Origin: PALSA-129 sp050014595
GTDB lineage: Bacteria > Acidobacteriota > Terriglobia > Bryobacterales > Bryobacteraceae
Assembly: GCA_050014595.1 (NCBI GenBank)
Contig: JBEKDA010000001.1
Span: 62,001 to 126,000, forward strand
DNA: 64,000 nt
Reading direction: 5' to 3'
Part shown: piece by piece, positions 42,025 through 49,523 of the stretch
Numbering within the stretch: position 1 is the first letter of the stretch
Layout of the letters: the number at the start of each line of letters is the position of its first letter
Position numbers and translations under genes: made by a program
Notes under the pieces: model-generated
Database searches by the model: none
The model's input: the letters and a program-made list of their open reading frames with translations, nothing else
Told to the model about the DNA's origin: nothing

Positions 42025-43899
42025 ATGCGAATTCTCACGCTCGCCTTGCTGGCGATTGCCGGCGCGCCTCTTTATAGCCAGACCGCGGTCAGGCTGCGGG
42101 TGGACGCCACGGATGCGCCCCGGCGCCTGTTCCACGTGCAGATGACCATGGCGGCGAAGGCCGGCCCGATGACCCTGCTCTATCCCCAATGGATACCGGG
42201 CGAGCATGGACCGACCGGGCCCATCGTCAACCTGGTGGGCCTGAAGATTGAGGGCGGCGGAAAACCGATTGCGTGGAAGCGCGACTCGGATAATATGTAC
42301 GCGTTCCACCTGGATGTGCCGGCGGGAGTCGAGTCGCTCGCAGTGGCGTTCGATTTCATCTCGCCGCCGGAATCGGAGGGTTTTTCTTCGGGAGCCTCGG
42401 CCACCAGCGAGCTGGCGGTGCTGAGTTGGAACCAGTTGCTGCTCTATCCGCAAGGGGCGCAGGCGGACGATCTGCAATACCAGGCCACGCTCAAGGTGCC
42501 CAACTCCTGGCGCTACGGGACGGCCTTGCCGATCGCGCGGGAATCCGGCAACGAGCTTGAATTCCAGCCGGCCTCGCTGACCACCATGGTGGATTCGCCG
42601 GTTTCGATGGGGGCGCATTACCGCACCATCAACCTGGGCGCCGATAGGGGCGCTCCGCATTATCTGCACCTGGCGGCGGATAGCGACCGGGCGCTGGAAG
42701 TGAGCCCGGAGATCGTCGGCCAATACGAGAATCTGGTGAAGGAAACGGGCGCGCTGTTCGGATCGCGGCACTATCGCGGGTACCATTTTCTCTACACGCT
42801 GAGCGATCACGTGGCGCATTTCGGACTGGAGCACCACGAATCGAGCGACGACCGGTTCGAAGAGCGGACGCTGATCGATCCGGATCTGCAACGCATTTCC
42901 GCGGATTTGCTGTCGCACGAGTTCGTGCATTCCTGGAACGGGAAGTACCGGCGGCCCAGCGGCTTGATTTCGAGCGGCCATGACGGCGGGTACGACACGC
43001 CCATGCAGGGCGATTTGTTGTGGGTCTACGAGGGGCTGACGGAATACCTGGGCGAGATTCTGGCGCCGCGGAGCGGGCTGCGGAGCGCCGAAGATTTTCG
43101 CGAAAGCCTGGCGGCAAGTGCCGCCGCCTTGGACACGACGTCGGGGCGGAAGTGGCGGCCGCTCGAAGATACCGCTGTGGCGGCACAGATTCTCTACGAG
43201 GCGGGGAACGATTACGCCGACTACCGGCGCGGCGTGGATTATTATCCGGAAGGCACGCTGATCTGGCTGGACGCCGATACGCTGATCCGGCAGCTCACCA
43301 GGGGCGCGAAATCGTTGGATGACTTTTGCTACGCGTTCCACGGGGGCCCAAGTGGAGCGCCCGCGCTGAAGCCATACGATTTCGCGGACGTGGTGGCCGC
43401 CATGAATGCGGTGGCGCCTTACGACTGGGCCGGATTCTTCAACCAGCGGCTGCACTCCACCGACGCGCACGCGCCGCTCGACGGCATCCGGCATGCGGGC
43501 TGGAAGCTGGTGTACGACGGAGTACGGTCGGATTTCTGGAAGGCCCAGGAAGACGACCGCAAGCTGGCCGACCTCAGCTATTCGCTGGGGCTCAAGGTGA
43601 AGGAAGACGGCATGATTGAAGACGTGGTGTTCGACGGGCCGGCCAAGCAGGCGGGGGTTGCGCCCGCCACCAGGCTGGTAGCCGTGAACAACCGGCAATA
43701 CACCCCGACGGTGCTCCGCGAGGCGGTGCGGAAGGCCGCGTCGGATTCGAAGCCGGTTGAACTGCTTGTCAAGACCGGCGAGTACTACGAGACTCATCGC
43801 ATCGACTATCGGGGCGGGGAGCGATATCCGCACCTGGTGCGCGATTCAGAGGCGCCCGACATCCTGAGCCAGATTATTGCGCCGAAGGCCAAGCGCTGA
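42025..43899 (+). CDS. M61 family metallopeptidase with PDZ domain (glycyl aminopeptidase-like)
   Basis: A 624-residue exported peptidase. A signal peptide (RILTLALLAIAGAPLYSQ) is followed by the M61 beta-sandwich, the zinc motif HEFVHSWN (298-305), and downstream DLLWVYEGLTEYLGEIL with the third ligand Glu. LTRGAKSLDDFCYAF and YDWAGFFNQRL are conserved family segments, and the C-terminal 110 residues form a PDZ domain (LGLKVKEDGMIEDVVFDGPAKQAGVAPATRLVAVNN). M61 enzymes release N-terminal glycine or other residues in the periplasm. It starts 35 bases after the regulator gene, so co-transcription is possible. Confidence 0.92.
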   Translation: MRILTLALLAIAGAPLYSQTAVRLRVDATDAPRRLFHVQMTMAAKAGPMTLLYPQWIPGEHGPTGPIVNLVGLKIEGGGKPIAWKRDSDNMYAFHLDVPAGVESLAVAFDFISPPESEGFSSGASATSELAVLSWNQLLLYPQGAQADDLQYQATLKVPNSWRYGTALPIARESGNELEFQPASLTTMVDSPVSMGAHYRTINLGADRGAPHYLHLAADSDRALEVSPEIVGQYENLVKETGALFGSRHYRGYHFLYTLSDHVAHFGLEHHESSDDRFEERTLIDPDLQRISADLLSHEFVHSWNGKYRRPSGLISSGHDGGYDTPMQGDLLWVYEGLTEYLGEILAPRSGLRSAEDFRESLAASAAALDTTSGRKWRPLEDTAVAAQILYEAGNDYADYRRGVDYYPEGTLIWLDADTLIRQLTRGAKSLDDFCYAFHGGPSGAPALKPYDFADVVAAMNAVAPYDWAGFFNQRLHSTDAHAPLDGIRHAGWKLVYDGVRSDFWKAQEDDRKLADLSYSLGLKVKEDGMIEDVVFDGPAKQAGVAPATRLVAVNNRQYTPTVLREAVRKAASDSKPVELLVKTGEYYETHRIDYRGGERYPHLVRDSEAPDILSQIIAPKAKR

Positions 43900-43933
43900 G
43901 CGCTCGGCGGGTATATATTCAGTAGGAAAGCCT

Positions 43934-44782
43934 ATGCGCAAAGATGTCGTAGTACGTGTAACGGTGGCAGCGATCGCCGCGCTGGGCCTGTGGCTCGCGT
44001 GGGCACAGAACCAGCCGCAGCCGTTGACCATGGAAAAGGCCAGCGAAAACGTGTACGTGATTATCGGCGACGGCGGCAACGTCGCTTTTATGCCCACCAG
44101 CGAAGGGGTCATCGTGGTGGACGATAAATTTGCGGCCGATGCGCCGCAGATTCTCGCCAGGATCAAGAGCGTCACCGACCGGCCCATCCGGTACGTGCTG
44201 AACACGCACCAGCACCCCGACCACACGGGCGGCAACGAAGCCATGCTGGCGGCCAAGGCGGAGATCATTATTCAGAAAAACGCGCGCGCCAACATGGTGA
44301 CGGGCAAGATGCCGGGGCTGCCGAACATCACGTTCACGGACGAATCGCAGGTTTTTCTGGGCGGCCAGGAAGTGCTGGCGCGGCACCTGGGGCGCGGCCA
44401 CACCAACGGCGATGCGGTGATCTATTTCCCGTCGGAGAAGGTGCTGCACACCGGCGACCTGTTCGTTTCGAGCGGCGTGCCGTTCTGCGACGCGGACAAC
44501 GGCGGCAGCATCAAGGAATGGTCGGGGACCGTGCAGAAAGTGCTGCAACAATACGATTTCGACACGGTGATCCCGGGCCACGGAGCGATCGCTAAACGCG
44601 CCGACCTGGTGAAGTGGGTGACGACCATGGCGACGATTCGCGACCGCATCCAAAAAGCCTGCGTGGGCGGCGCCGCCGACGCCATCAGCCGGCTGGATCT
44701 GAGCGACCTCGAAATGCGCGTCGCGGCGGGCAGCCTGTTCGCGCGCGGCATGCCGGGGATGTGCAAGGAGCTGGCGCAATAG
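43934..44782 (+). CDS. Exported metallo-beta-lactamase-fold hydrolase
   Basis: A 282-residue protein from ATG 43934 (AGGAAAG ribosome site). After a membrane/signal segment (VTVAAIAALGLWLAWAQ) the MBL fold is clear: NTHQHPDHTGGN (HxHxDH, both zinc sites), HLGRGHTNGDAVIYFP, LHTGDLF, and VIPGHGAI. Broad-family members hydrolyse beta-lactams, lactones, thioesters or phosphodiesters; the sequence resembles the B3-like/SoxH group rather than known resistance enzymes. Zinc-dependent and probably periplasmic. It follows the M61 gene with 34 bases between and may share its transcript. Confidence 0.85.
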   Translation: MRKDVVVRVTVAAIAALGLWLAWAQNQPQPLTMEKASENVYVIIGDGGNVAFMPTSEGVIVVDDKFAADAPQILARIKSVTDRPIRYVLNTHQHPDHTGGNEAMLAAKAEIIIQKNARANMVTGKMPGLPNITFTDESQVFLGGQEVLARHLGRGHTNGDAVIYFPSEKVLHTGDLFVSSGVPFCDADNGGSIKEWSGTVQKVLQQYDFDTVIPGHGAIAKRADLVKWVTTMATIRDRIQKACVGGAADAISRLDLSDLEMRVAAGSLFARGMPGMCKELAQ

Positions 44783-44789
44783 AGGACCC

Positions 44790-44936
44790 GTGGAGCCGGA
44801 CCGGGCCGCCCAGCGGATTCGCATGGTCCGCGCCGGCCAATTGGATTCGGGCACGCCGCAGACGCCCGCAATGACGCGCGCGGCCGCCATCACCCACGCC
44901 ATCGGGGGCGCGAAAAAGCGGCGGGCGTTCGGTTAA
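44790..44936 (+). pseudogene. Truncated cupin gene (N-terminal fragment)
   Basis: From GTG 44790 a 48-residue frame reads VEPDRAAQRIRMVRAGQLDS, GTPQTPAMTRAAAITHAIGG, AKKRRAFG. RIRMVRAGQLDSGTPQTPAMTRAAAITHAIGGAKK matches the beginning of a family of about 150-residue cupins that continue with (L/I)WAGxVxxxPxxxTGxHHHG. Here the frame stops right after the Lys-Lys, and the metal-binding motifs are absent in all frames downstream. The family-A hairpin element begins 34 bases later, so its arrival may have removed the rest. Confidence 0.6.
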
Positions 44937-44970
44937 CTCGCCCTTCCCACAGACATTCCGCGGTGACGAT

Positions 44971-45075
44971 GTGGCGCACGCACTCGTGCGTGCCGCGTCG
45001 GCACTCGTGCCGACGCCCGGTCCCGACAGACTGTCCGTGCCCCAGCAAGGTGTCGAGAAGAGTCTCTCGACTCAA
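44971..45075. repeat. Multi-hairpin element, family A, copy 2 (right end lost)
   Basis: Begins GTGGCGCACGCACTCGTGCG exactly like copy 1, then has the TCGGCACTCGTGCCGA hairpin, the CGACAGACTGTCCGTGCCCC block (20 bases equal to copy 1) and GTGTCGAGAAGAGTCTC. The right-hand inverted end seen in copy 1 is missing, the sequence changing after about 45072 into the 3' flank of the HIT gene. Confidence 0.72.
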
Positions 45076-45106
45076 CGCGCTGGCCTCGGCCGCGGCAAAA
45101 GGGGAT

Positions 45107-45592
45107 TCATTGGCCCGCGAAGCGCGTCCGCAGCTTTTCCCACGTGGCTTCCAGGTCCTCGGGGACGATGCGGGTTTCGCCCACCACGGTCATGAAATTG
45201 GTGTCGCCGGTCCAGCGTGGCAGTACGTGCAGGTGGACGTGGCCGGCAATGCCGGCCCCGGCGCTCTTCCCCAGATTCATGCCCAGATTCAAGCCGTCGG
45301 GCCGGTAAATGGCGCGCAGGTGCGTCTCACACTGGCGGGCCAGGCGGATCATCTCCACCAGGGATTCATCAGGCAGGTCTTCGAGCGATGGGACGTGGAG
45401 GTAGGGGACCACCATCACGTGGCCACTGGTATAGGGGAAACGGTTGAGGATCACCAGATTGTGCGCGCCGCGGTGAGCCACCAGCCAGGCTTTGTCATTG
45501 TCCGCCCTGGCGGCGCGGCAGAAGACGCAATCGCCGGGATCCCCGGTCGTGGTCACATATTGATAGCGCCAGGGGGTCCAAAGATAATCCAT
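45107..45592 (-). CDS. HIT family nucleotide hydrolase/transferase
   Basis: A 161-residue HIT protein. The histidine triad is GHVHLHVLPRW; CVFCRAARADND supplies the CxxC zinc pair near the N-terminus, and VILNRFPYTSGHVMVVPYLHV is the conserved strand-helix. This subgroup resembles AP4A phosphorylase/galT-like HIT enzymes (WTPWRYQYV opening). It splits nucleotide polyphosphates in the cytoplasm. Third gene after rpsA and HU on the minus strand, 20 bases from HU, so likely part of that operon. Confidence 0.9.
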   Translation of the reverse strand: MDYLWTPWRYQYVTTTGDPGDCVFCRAARADNDKAWLVAHRGAHNLVILNRFPYTSGHVMVVPYLHVPSLEDLPDESLVEMIRLARQCETHLRAIYRPDGLNLGMNLGKSAGAGIAGHVHLHVLPRWTGDTNFMTVVGETRIVPEDLEATWEKLRTRFAGQ

Positions 45593-45612
45593 GCCGTACC
45601 CGGGGGAAACGG

Positions 45613-45942
45613 CTACGGAGCGGGTGTTTCGCCGGGCGCCGGCGCTACCGGAGCGGCGGGCGTGGCCGAGTTGTTGACCACGTCTTTCAATTCCTTGCTG
45701 GGCTTGAAATACGGGATCTTCTTGGCGGGCACTTCCACGCGCGCGCCGGTCTTCGGGTTGCGGCCGACGCGGGGTTGGCGCTGGCGGGTGCGGAAACTGC
45801 CGAACCCGCGGATCTCGATCTTGTCGCCGCTGCGCAAAGAGCGAACGATGCTGTCGAAAATGGCCTCCACGATGACCTCCGATTCCTTCCGGGTCATCTC
45901 CACCACTCGAGAGACTTCTTCAATCAGGTCGGCCTTAGTCAT
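45613..45942 (-). CDS. HU/IHF family DNA-binding protein
   Basis: A 109-residue histone-like protein from ATG 45942, which has AAGGAGAACGCG before it. TKADLIEEVSRVVEMTRKESEVIVEAIFDSIVRSLRSGDKIEIRGFGSFRTRQRQPRVGRNPKTGARVEVPAKKIPYFKPSKEL is the standard fold, with GRNPKTG at the arm tip. The C-terminal PATPAAPVAPAPGETPAP-type tail is an extra Ala/Pro extension. The upstream neighbour is rpsA, the same order as rpsA-ihfB in many bacteria; whether this is IHF-beta or an HU homodimer cannot be settled. Confidence 0.93.
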   Translation of the reverse strand: MTKADLIEEVSRVVEMTRKESEVIVEAIFDSIVRSLRSGDKIEIRGFGSFRTRQRQPRVGRNPKTGARVEVPAKKIPYFKPSKELKDVVNNSATPAAPVAPAPGETPAP

Positions 45943-46009
45943 CGCGTTCTCCTTGGGGGGCAATCTCGTGCGAAACCGCAGTATCTCTTGAATACAACAA
46001 ATTTGCAAG

Positions 46010-47728
46010 CTATTCGAGGTTGCGATCTTTGAGGCTCATCACTTCCTCGATGGTGGTGGTGGCGGCGGCGGCCTGGCGCTGGTAGTCTTCCAGGCGGTTT
46101 TTCTCCTCGTCGTCCGTCACGGCGCGGAGGCTGAGGCCGATTTTTTTTTCCGCCTCGCTCATCTTGACGATCTTAAAATCGAACTCCTGGTTGAGAGCGA
46201 CGGGCGGCTCTTCGTGCCCGCGCCGGCCCGCATAACCCGGTATCTCCGAGAAGTGGCAAAGACCCTCGACGCCTTCGGCCAGTTCTACAAAGGGGCCGAA
46301 ACTGGCAAGGCGGCAAATGCGGCCATGAACGGTATCGCCCACCTGATGGTTCTGGAAAAAGGTTTCCCAGGCGTCCGGCTGAAGTTGCTTGATGCCGAGG
46401 GAAAGCCGATGGGACGAGGAATCGATATTCAGGATGACGGCCTGCACCACCTGGCCCTTTTTCAGCACCTCGGAGGGATGCTTGACGCGCTTGGTCCACG
46501 AAAGATCGGAAACGTGCACCAGGCCGTCGATGCCTTCTTCGATTTCGATGAAGGCGCCGAAATCGGTCATATTGCGGACGCGGCCTTCCACCACGGAACC
46601 GACACTGTAGCGCGTGTCGATGGTGCTCCAGGGGTTGGGCTCCAGTTGTTTGAGGCCGAGCGAAATGCGGCGGTCGCGGGAATGCACTTCGAGGACCACG
46701 GCTTCCACCTGGTCGCCGGGCTTGACCACCTTGGAGGGATGCTTCATACGGCGCGACCAGGTCATCTCGCTGATGTGAATGAGGCCTTCGACGCCCGCCT
46801 CGAGCTCGACGAAGGCGCCGTAATCCGTCACGTTGACGACACGCCCGATCACCCGGCCGTTCAGCGGAAAGCGCTGGGCCACGGTTTCCCAGGGGTCGGG
46901 CTCGAGCTGCTTCATGCCGAGCGAGACCCGTTCCTTGGCGCGGTCGAACTTGAGGATCTTGACCGTCACCTGATCGCCCACGTGCAGCAGTTCGGACGGA
47001 TGCGTGACGCGTCCATAGGAGATGTCGGTCACGTGCAGCAAACCGTCGATGCCGCCGAGATCGATGAAGGCGCCGTACTCGGTCAGGTTCTTCACCACGC
47101 CGGTAACCACCGAGCCCTCCACCAGGTGTTCGAGGGTAGCGCTCTTGCGGACATTGATCTCTTCCTCCACGGCGGCCTTGCGGGAGACCACCACATTGCC
47201 GCGGCGGCGGTTGAGTTTGATGATTTTGACGGGGATGTCCTGCCCAACCAGCGAATCCAGGTTGTGGACCGGACGCGGATCGGCTTGCGATCCGGGCATA
47301 AAGGCTTTGATGCCGACATCCACCGCCAGCCCGCCTTTGACGCGGCCGAGCACCCGCCCGGAAACCACCAACTGTTCCTGGTAAGCCTTTTCGAGATTTT
47401 CCCAAACCCGCAGGCGCGCGGCGCGAGTGTGCGAAAGGAGAACGTATCCTTCGGGCTGCTCGCCGCCGTGATCGATCATGACGTCCACGGGGTCGCCGCG
47501 CTGCACCGTAATGTTGCCGTCGGGATTGCGGAATTGCTCGATGGGAACGATCCCTTCGGACTTGTATCCGAAGTCGATGATCACGTCCTTGGCGGTGACA
47601 CTGAGTACCGTGCCCTGCAGGACTTCGTCGGCGGCGGGTGGCGCGAAATGGCTGTAATCGTCGAGAAGATTCTCGTAGCTGTCGGGTCCAGTATCCTCGA
47701 TTTGCCCGTTGTTAAGGTCTACGGCCAT
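46010..47728 (-). CDS. rpsA: 30S ribosomal protein S1
   Basis: A 572-residue RNA-binding protein of the small subunit that helps load structured mRNA. Six OB-fold S1 domains are present, e.g. LQGTVLSVTAKDVIIDFGYKSEGIVPIEQF, VTGVVKNLTEYGAFIDLGGIDGLLHVTDISYGRV, VIGRVVNVTDYGAFVELEAGVEGLIHISEMTW. Chosen start ATG 47728 follows GGCGGAGGCGTA, giving MAVDLNNGQIED; the frame is open a little upstream. A near-consensus promoter lies about 160 bases before it, leaving a long leader where S1 autoregulation could act. It leads the rpsA-HU-HIT operon. Confidence 0.96.
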   Translation of the reverse strand: MAVDLNNGQIEDTGPDSYENLLDDYSHFAPPAADEVLQGTVLSVTAKDVIIDFGYKSEGIVPIEQFRNPDGNITVQRGDPVDVMIDHGGEQPEGYVLLSHTRAARLRVWENLEKAYQEQLVVSGRVLGRVKGGLAVDVGIKAFMPGSQADPRPVHNLDSLVGQDIPVKIIKLNRRRGNVVVSRKAAVEEEINVRKSATLEHLVEGSVVTGVVKNLTEYGAFIDLGGIDGLLHVTDISYGRVTHPSELLHVGDQVTVKILKFDRAKERVSLGMKQLEPDPWETVAQRFPLNGRVIGRVVNVTDYGAFVELEAGVEGLIHISEMTWSRRMKHPSKVVKPGDQVEAVVLEVHSRDRRISLGLKQLEPNPWSTIDTRYSVGSVVEGRVRNMTDFGAFIEIEEGIDGLVHVSDLSWTKRVKHPSEVLKKGQVVQAVILNIDSSSHRLSLGIKQLQPDAWETFFQNHQVGDTVHGRICRLASFGPFVELAEGVEGLCHFSEIPGYAGRRGHEEPPVALNQEFDFKIVKMSEAEKKIGLSLRAVTDDEEKNRLEDYQRQAAAATTTIEEVMSLKDRNLE

Positions 47729-47888
47729 TACGCCTCCGCCGATCACTGATTCGCCGATGGTTGCGTGGCGGGAATCCCTGTAGCGGGCTGCCAGCACCGA
47801 CTGGCACGCACGTCTCGCTTACTCCGAGCGTTCGACTCCACACCATGCGCCGATCACGAGCAACCACTGAGAGATCAGTATGTTAGCA

Positions 47889-47918
47889 AATATACGCCGA
47901 GTCGCGGGAGGTTGTCAA
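47889..47918 (-). promoter_or_regulatory. Strong sigma-70 promoter for rpsA
   Basis: On the minus strand TTGACA (47913-47918, perfect -35) and TATATT (47889-47894) are 18 bases apart. The 5' untranslated region would be about 155 bases, ending at the rpsA ATG. Confidence 0.7.
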
Positions 47919-47951
47919 CGGTACCCCCCAGGCCTCGCGCGCAGCTTTCTC

Positions 47952-47980
47952 TTGGCGCGCCGGCAAATCGGAGATACAAT
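47952..47980 (+). promoter_or_regulatory. Sigma-70 promoter for the small membrane protein gene
   Basis: TTGGCG (47952-47957) and TACAAT (47975-47980) are spaced by exactly 17 bases, pointing to 48061-48210. It is divergent from the rpsA promoter, with the two -35 boxes 34 bases apart. Confidence 0.6.
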
Positions 47981-48060
47981 CAGACTGCCACATCTCAATT
48001 GGACCAGGGGTTTCTGGCGCCGGCCGCTCCGGCTTTATACCGGCCTTTTAGGAGGTTTGT

Positions 48061-48210
48061 ATGTTTGAGACCCTCGCAGATCACATCCGGCACGATGAGG
48101 GACCACCGGCCAGCAAAGGGGAGCGATTCCTTCGATGGGCCGCGGTGGCAGCCGTTTCGCTGGCGCTATTCGGCGGATTGTACCTGCTGATGCTGCACCT
48201 GGAGCACTAA
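48061..48210 (+). CDS. 49-residue single-span membrane protein
   Basis: A gene too short for routine ORF lists: MFETLADHIRHDEGPPASKG then ERFLRWAAVAAVSLALFGGL then YLLMLHLEH. One TM helix spans about residues 24-45 with a charged N-terminal side. A textbook TTTTAGGAGGTTTGT ribosome site and a good promoter (47952-47980) support it strongly. No family is recognised. It is divergent from rpsA and lies tail to tail with the muralytic-type gene. Acidobacterial small TM proteins of this sort are mostly undescribed. Confidence 0.7.
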   Translation: MFETLADHIRHDEGPPASKGERFLRWAAVAAVSLALFGGLYLLMLHLEH

Positions 48211-48225
48211 GGCGGAGTCAGGGGA

Positions 48226-48699
48226 TCACTGAATCGCTGCGATCCGCCGCATCACGGATTTGACCTTGCGGCCATAGGCAGCGTCGGGGTTGTACGTCGT
48301 CAAAACCTCGTCCAGGCTCTTGTCCCGGTATAGGCCGGAGTAGGCCAGGCGATAGCCGACAGCGTAGATGCCTGCGGCGGGGGTGGAGAACCGCGCGCGG
48401 CCGGAATCCCAGCCGAAAATATTGTTATTCCGCCCGGCTTTCCCACCGGTGGATTCCAGGTACGAGATGCTGGGGAGCAGGCGCCAGTCCAGGGTATAGG
48501 TGTCGGCAACAACGAGAAACTCGTCGGCGTACCGGCTGGCTGGGCAACTGCCCTTATCGAAGAACTGACGGAGCGCGGCGTAACGGGGATCGAGGCGGTA
48601 GTCCGGGGCTGGAGCACGGTTCGCCTGCTGCGGCGACAAAACCAGCGGTAGCGATGCCATACCGAATATCACCAAACCTCCGGACAATAGTCTTCTCAT
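48226..48699 (-). CDS. Small exported glucosaminidase/lysozyme-like protein
   Basis: A 157-residue protein with a signal peptide (RRLLSGGLVIFGMASLPLVL). The remainder reads ADTYTLDWRLLPSISYLESTGGKAGRNNNIFGWDSGRARFSTPAAGIYAVGYRLAYSGLYRDKSLDEVLTTYNPDAAYGRKVKSVMRRI, which is the compact lysozyme-like fold of the glucosaminidase/SLT type: catalytic Glu in YLESTGG, then NNIFGW and YNP. It should cleave peptidoglycan in the periplasm. It has a long leader with nested stem-loops and a perfect minus-strand TATAAT at 48845-48850. Confidence 0.72.
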   Translation of the reverse strand: MRRLLSGGLVIFGMASLPLVLSPQQANRAPAPDYRLDPRYAALRQFFDKGSCPASRYADEFLVVADTYTLDWRLLPSISYLESTGGKAGRNNNIFGWDSGRARFSTPAAGIYAVGYRLAYSGLYRDKSLDEVLTTYNPDAAYGRKVKSVMRRIAAIQ

Positions 48700-48850
48700 G
48701 GCTTAGGATCCTTTAAATTCAATGGCTTGTGCTGCCTGAAAAGACCCCCTAAAGAGGTCGCAAAGCAGCTCGGAAAAGCGGCGGAAGCAAAAGCTCCCGA
48801 AAAATGAGAAAGTGAATTGGACTAAGGAACTGACATAAGGACCAATTATA
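48700..48850 (-). promoter_or_regulatory. Structured 5' leader and -10 box upstream of the glucosaminidase-like gene
   Basis: TATAAT (minus strand, 48845-48850) is followed by about 140 transcribed bases before the start codon. Close to the gene a two-level stem can be drawn: GCTGC...GCAGC enclosing GACC-TCTTTAGGG-GGTC, and CGGGAGC/GCTTCCG upstream. I compared it by eye with GEMM and ydaO riboswitch consensus and saw no match. The leader is long enough for an RNA switch or thermosensor, but that is inference. Confidence 0.35.
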
Positions 48851-48891
48851 CCACTATGAGAAGTAGGGGTTTGGGGGCTGGGGGTGGGGCT

Positions 48892-48995
48892 GGTGGGGCA
48901 GGCGGTGCCGCGCCCGCCCGTCGGCCGGTGGTTCTGCGCGGGCTGCTGCGGTGAGCTTTGCTCGGCCGCTGGCCGGCGGCACCGCCCGCCCCACC
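48892..48995. repeat. Long inverted repeat with GGTGGGGC ends (family C, copy 2)
   Basis: GGTGGGGCAGGCGGTGCCGC (48892-48911) and GCGGCACCGCCCGCCCCACC (48976-48995) are complementary at 19 of 20 positions. Between them lie GGCCGG-type inner stems. It separates the glucosaminidase leader from the RIC remnant. The outer GTGGGGC/GCCCCAC border equals that of the element at 14616-14702. Confidence 0.75.
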
Positions 48996-49010
48996 AAAGA
49001 ATGCTGCACG

Positions 49011-49253
49011 TCAGCTCAGCGATTGGCGGGATTCCAGGGCGACCGCCCGGGGGAAGAGGATGTTGTTCTCCAGGTGGATGTGCTGGTGAAGGTCGCGCTC
49101 CATTTCGTCGAGCTCGAAATAGAACGCCCGGAACGTGTTGCAGGCGCCTTCCGGCGGCGTGTAGCCGGCGGTAAGCTGGCGCATGCTGCCCAGCGCCTGG
49201 CCGGCGGAATCGTGCTCGGCCACCATCACGCGAATGGGATTGCGGACCGATCC
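49011..49253 (-). pseudogene. C-terminal fragment of a RIC (YtfE/ScdA) Fe-S cluster repair protein
   Basis: In one minus-strand frame from about 49253: GSVRNPIRVMVAEHDSAGQA, LGSMRQLTAGYTPPEGACNT, FRAFYFELDEMERDLHQHIH, LENNILFPRAVALESRQS. This is the last two helices of the RIC hemerythrin-like domain, with the Glu/His ligands LHQHIHLENNILFPR. Complete proteins have about 220 residues and start with a CCGG motif and two further helices; none of that is found upstream in any frame. A perfect palindrome (ATTGCGGA-CCGA-TCCGCAAT, 49239-49258) sits precisely at the break. GTG 49229 could still start a 72-residue piece. Confidence 0.68.
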
Positions 49254-49523
49254 GCAATGCGGGGTGGATTGCCAGTCGTCCGGCTGAGGCGCCGCGCCGG
49301 TGCGCTGGTGAGCCTGTCTTGAGTTTGGCGCCGGGCGGAAGCGATGTCGGTGACTGGAGTCACGCGGCCACCGGCGCCGGCGCGAAGGCTCCGCTGGTGT
49401 ACGTGCACTGAAGTTCCAGTACTGCTATATCCTGGGACTGTGCCGGTTTTGTGCAGGAACGGGTGGCGCAAAACACTCGGCTCGATTAGAGTGAAAGAGA
49501 AACCCTGTGGTGTGAGGAAACCC

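Noticed and set aside
41917..43833. 638-residue minus-strand frame
   Set aside because: Antisense of the M61 peptidase with intact HEFVH and PDZ motifs on the plus strand.
48700..48850. Known riboswitch (GEMM c-di-GMP or ydaO c-di-AMP) before the muralytic-type gene
   Set aside because: The conserved bases of both classes were looked for by eye and not found; kept only as an unclassified structured leader.
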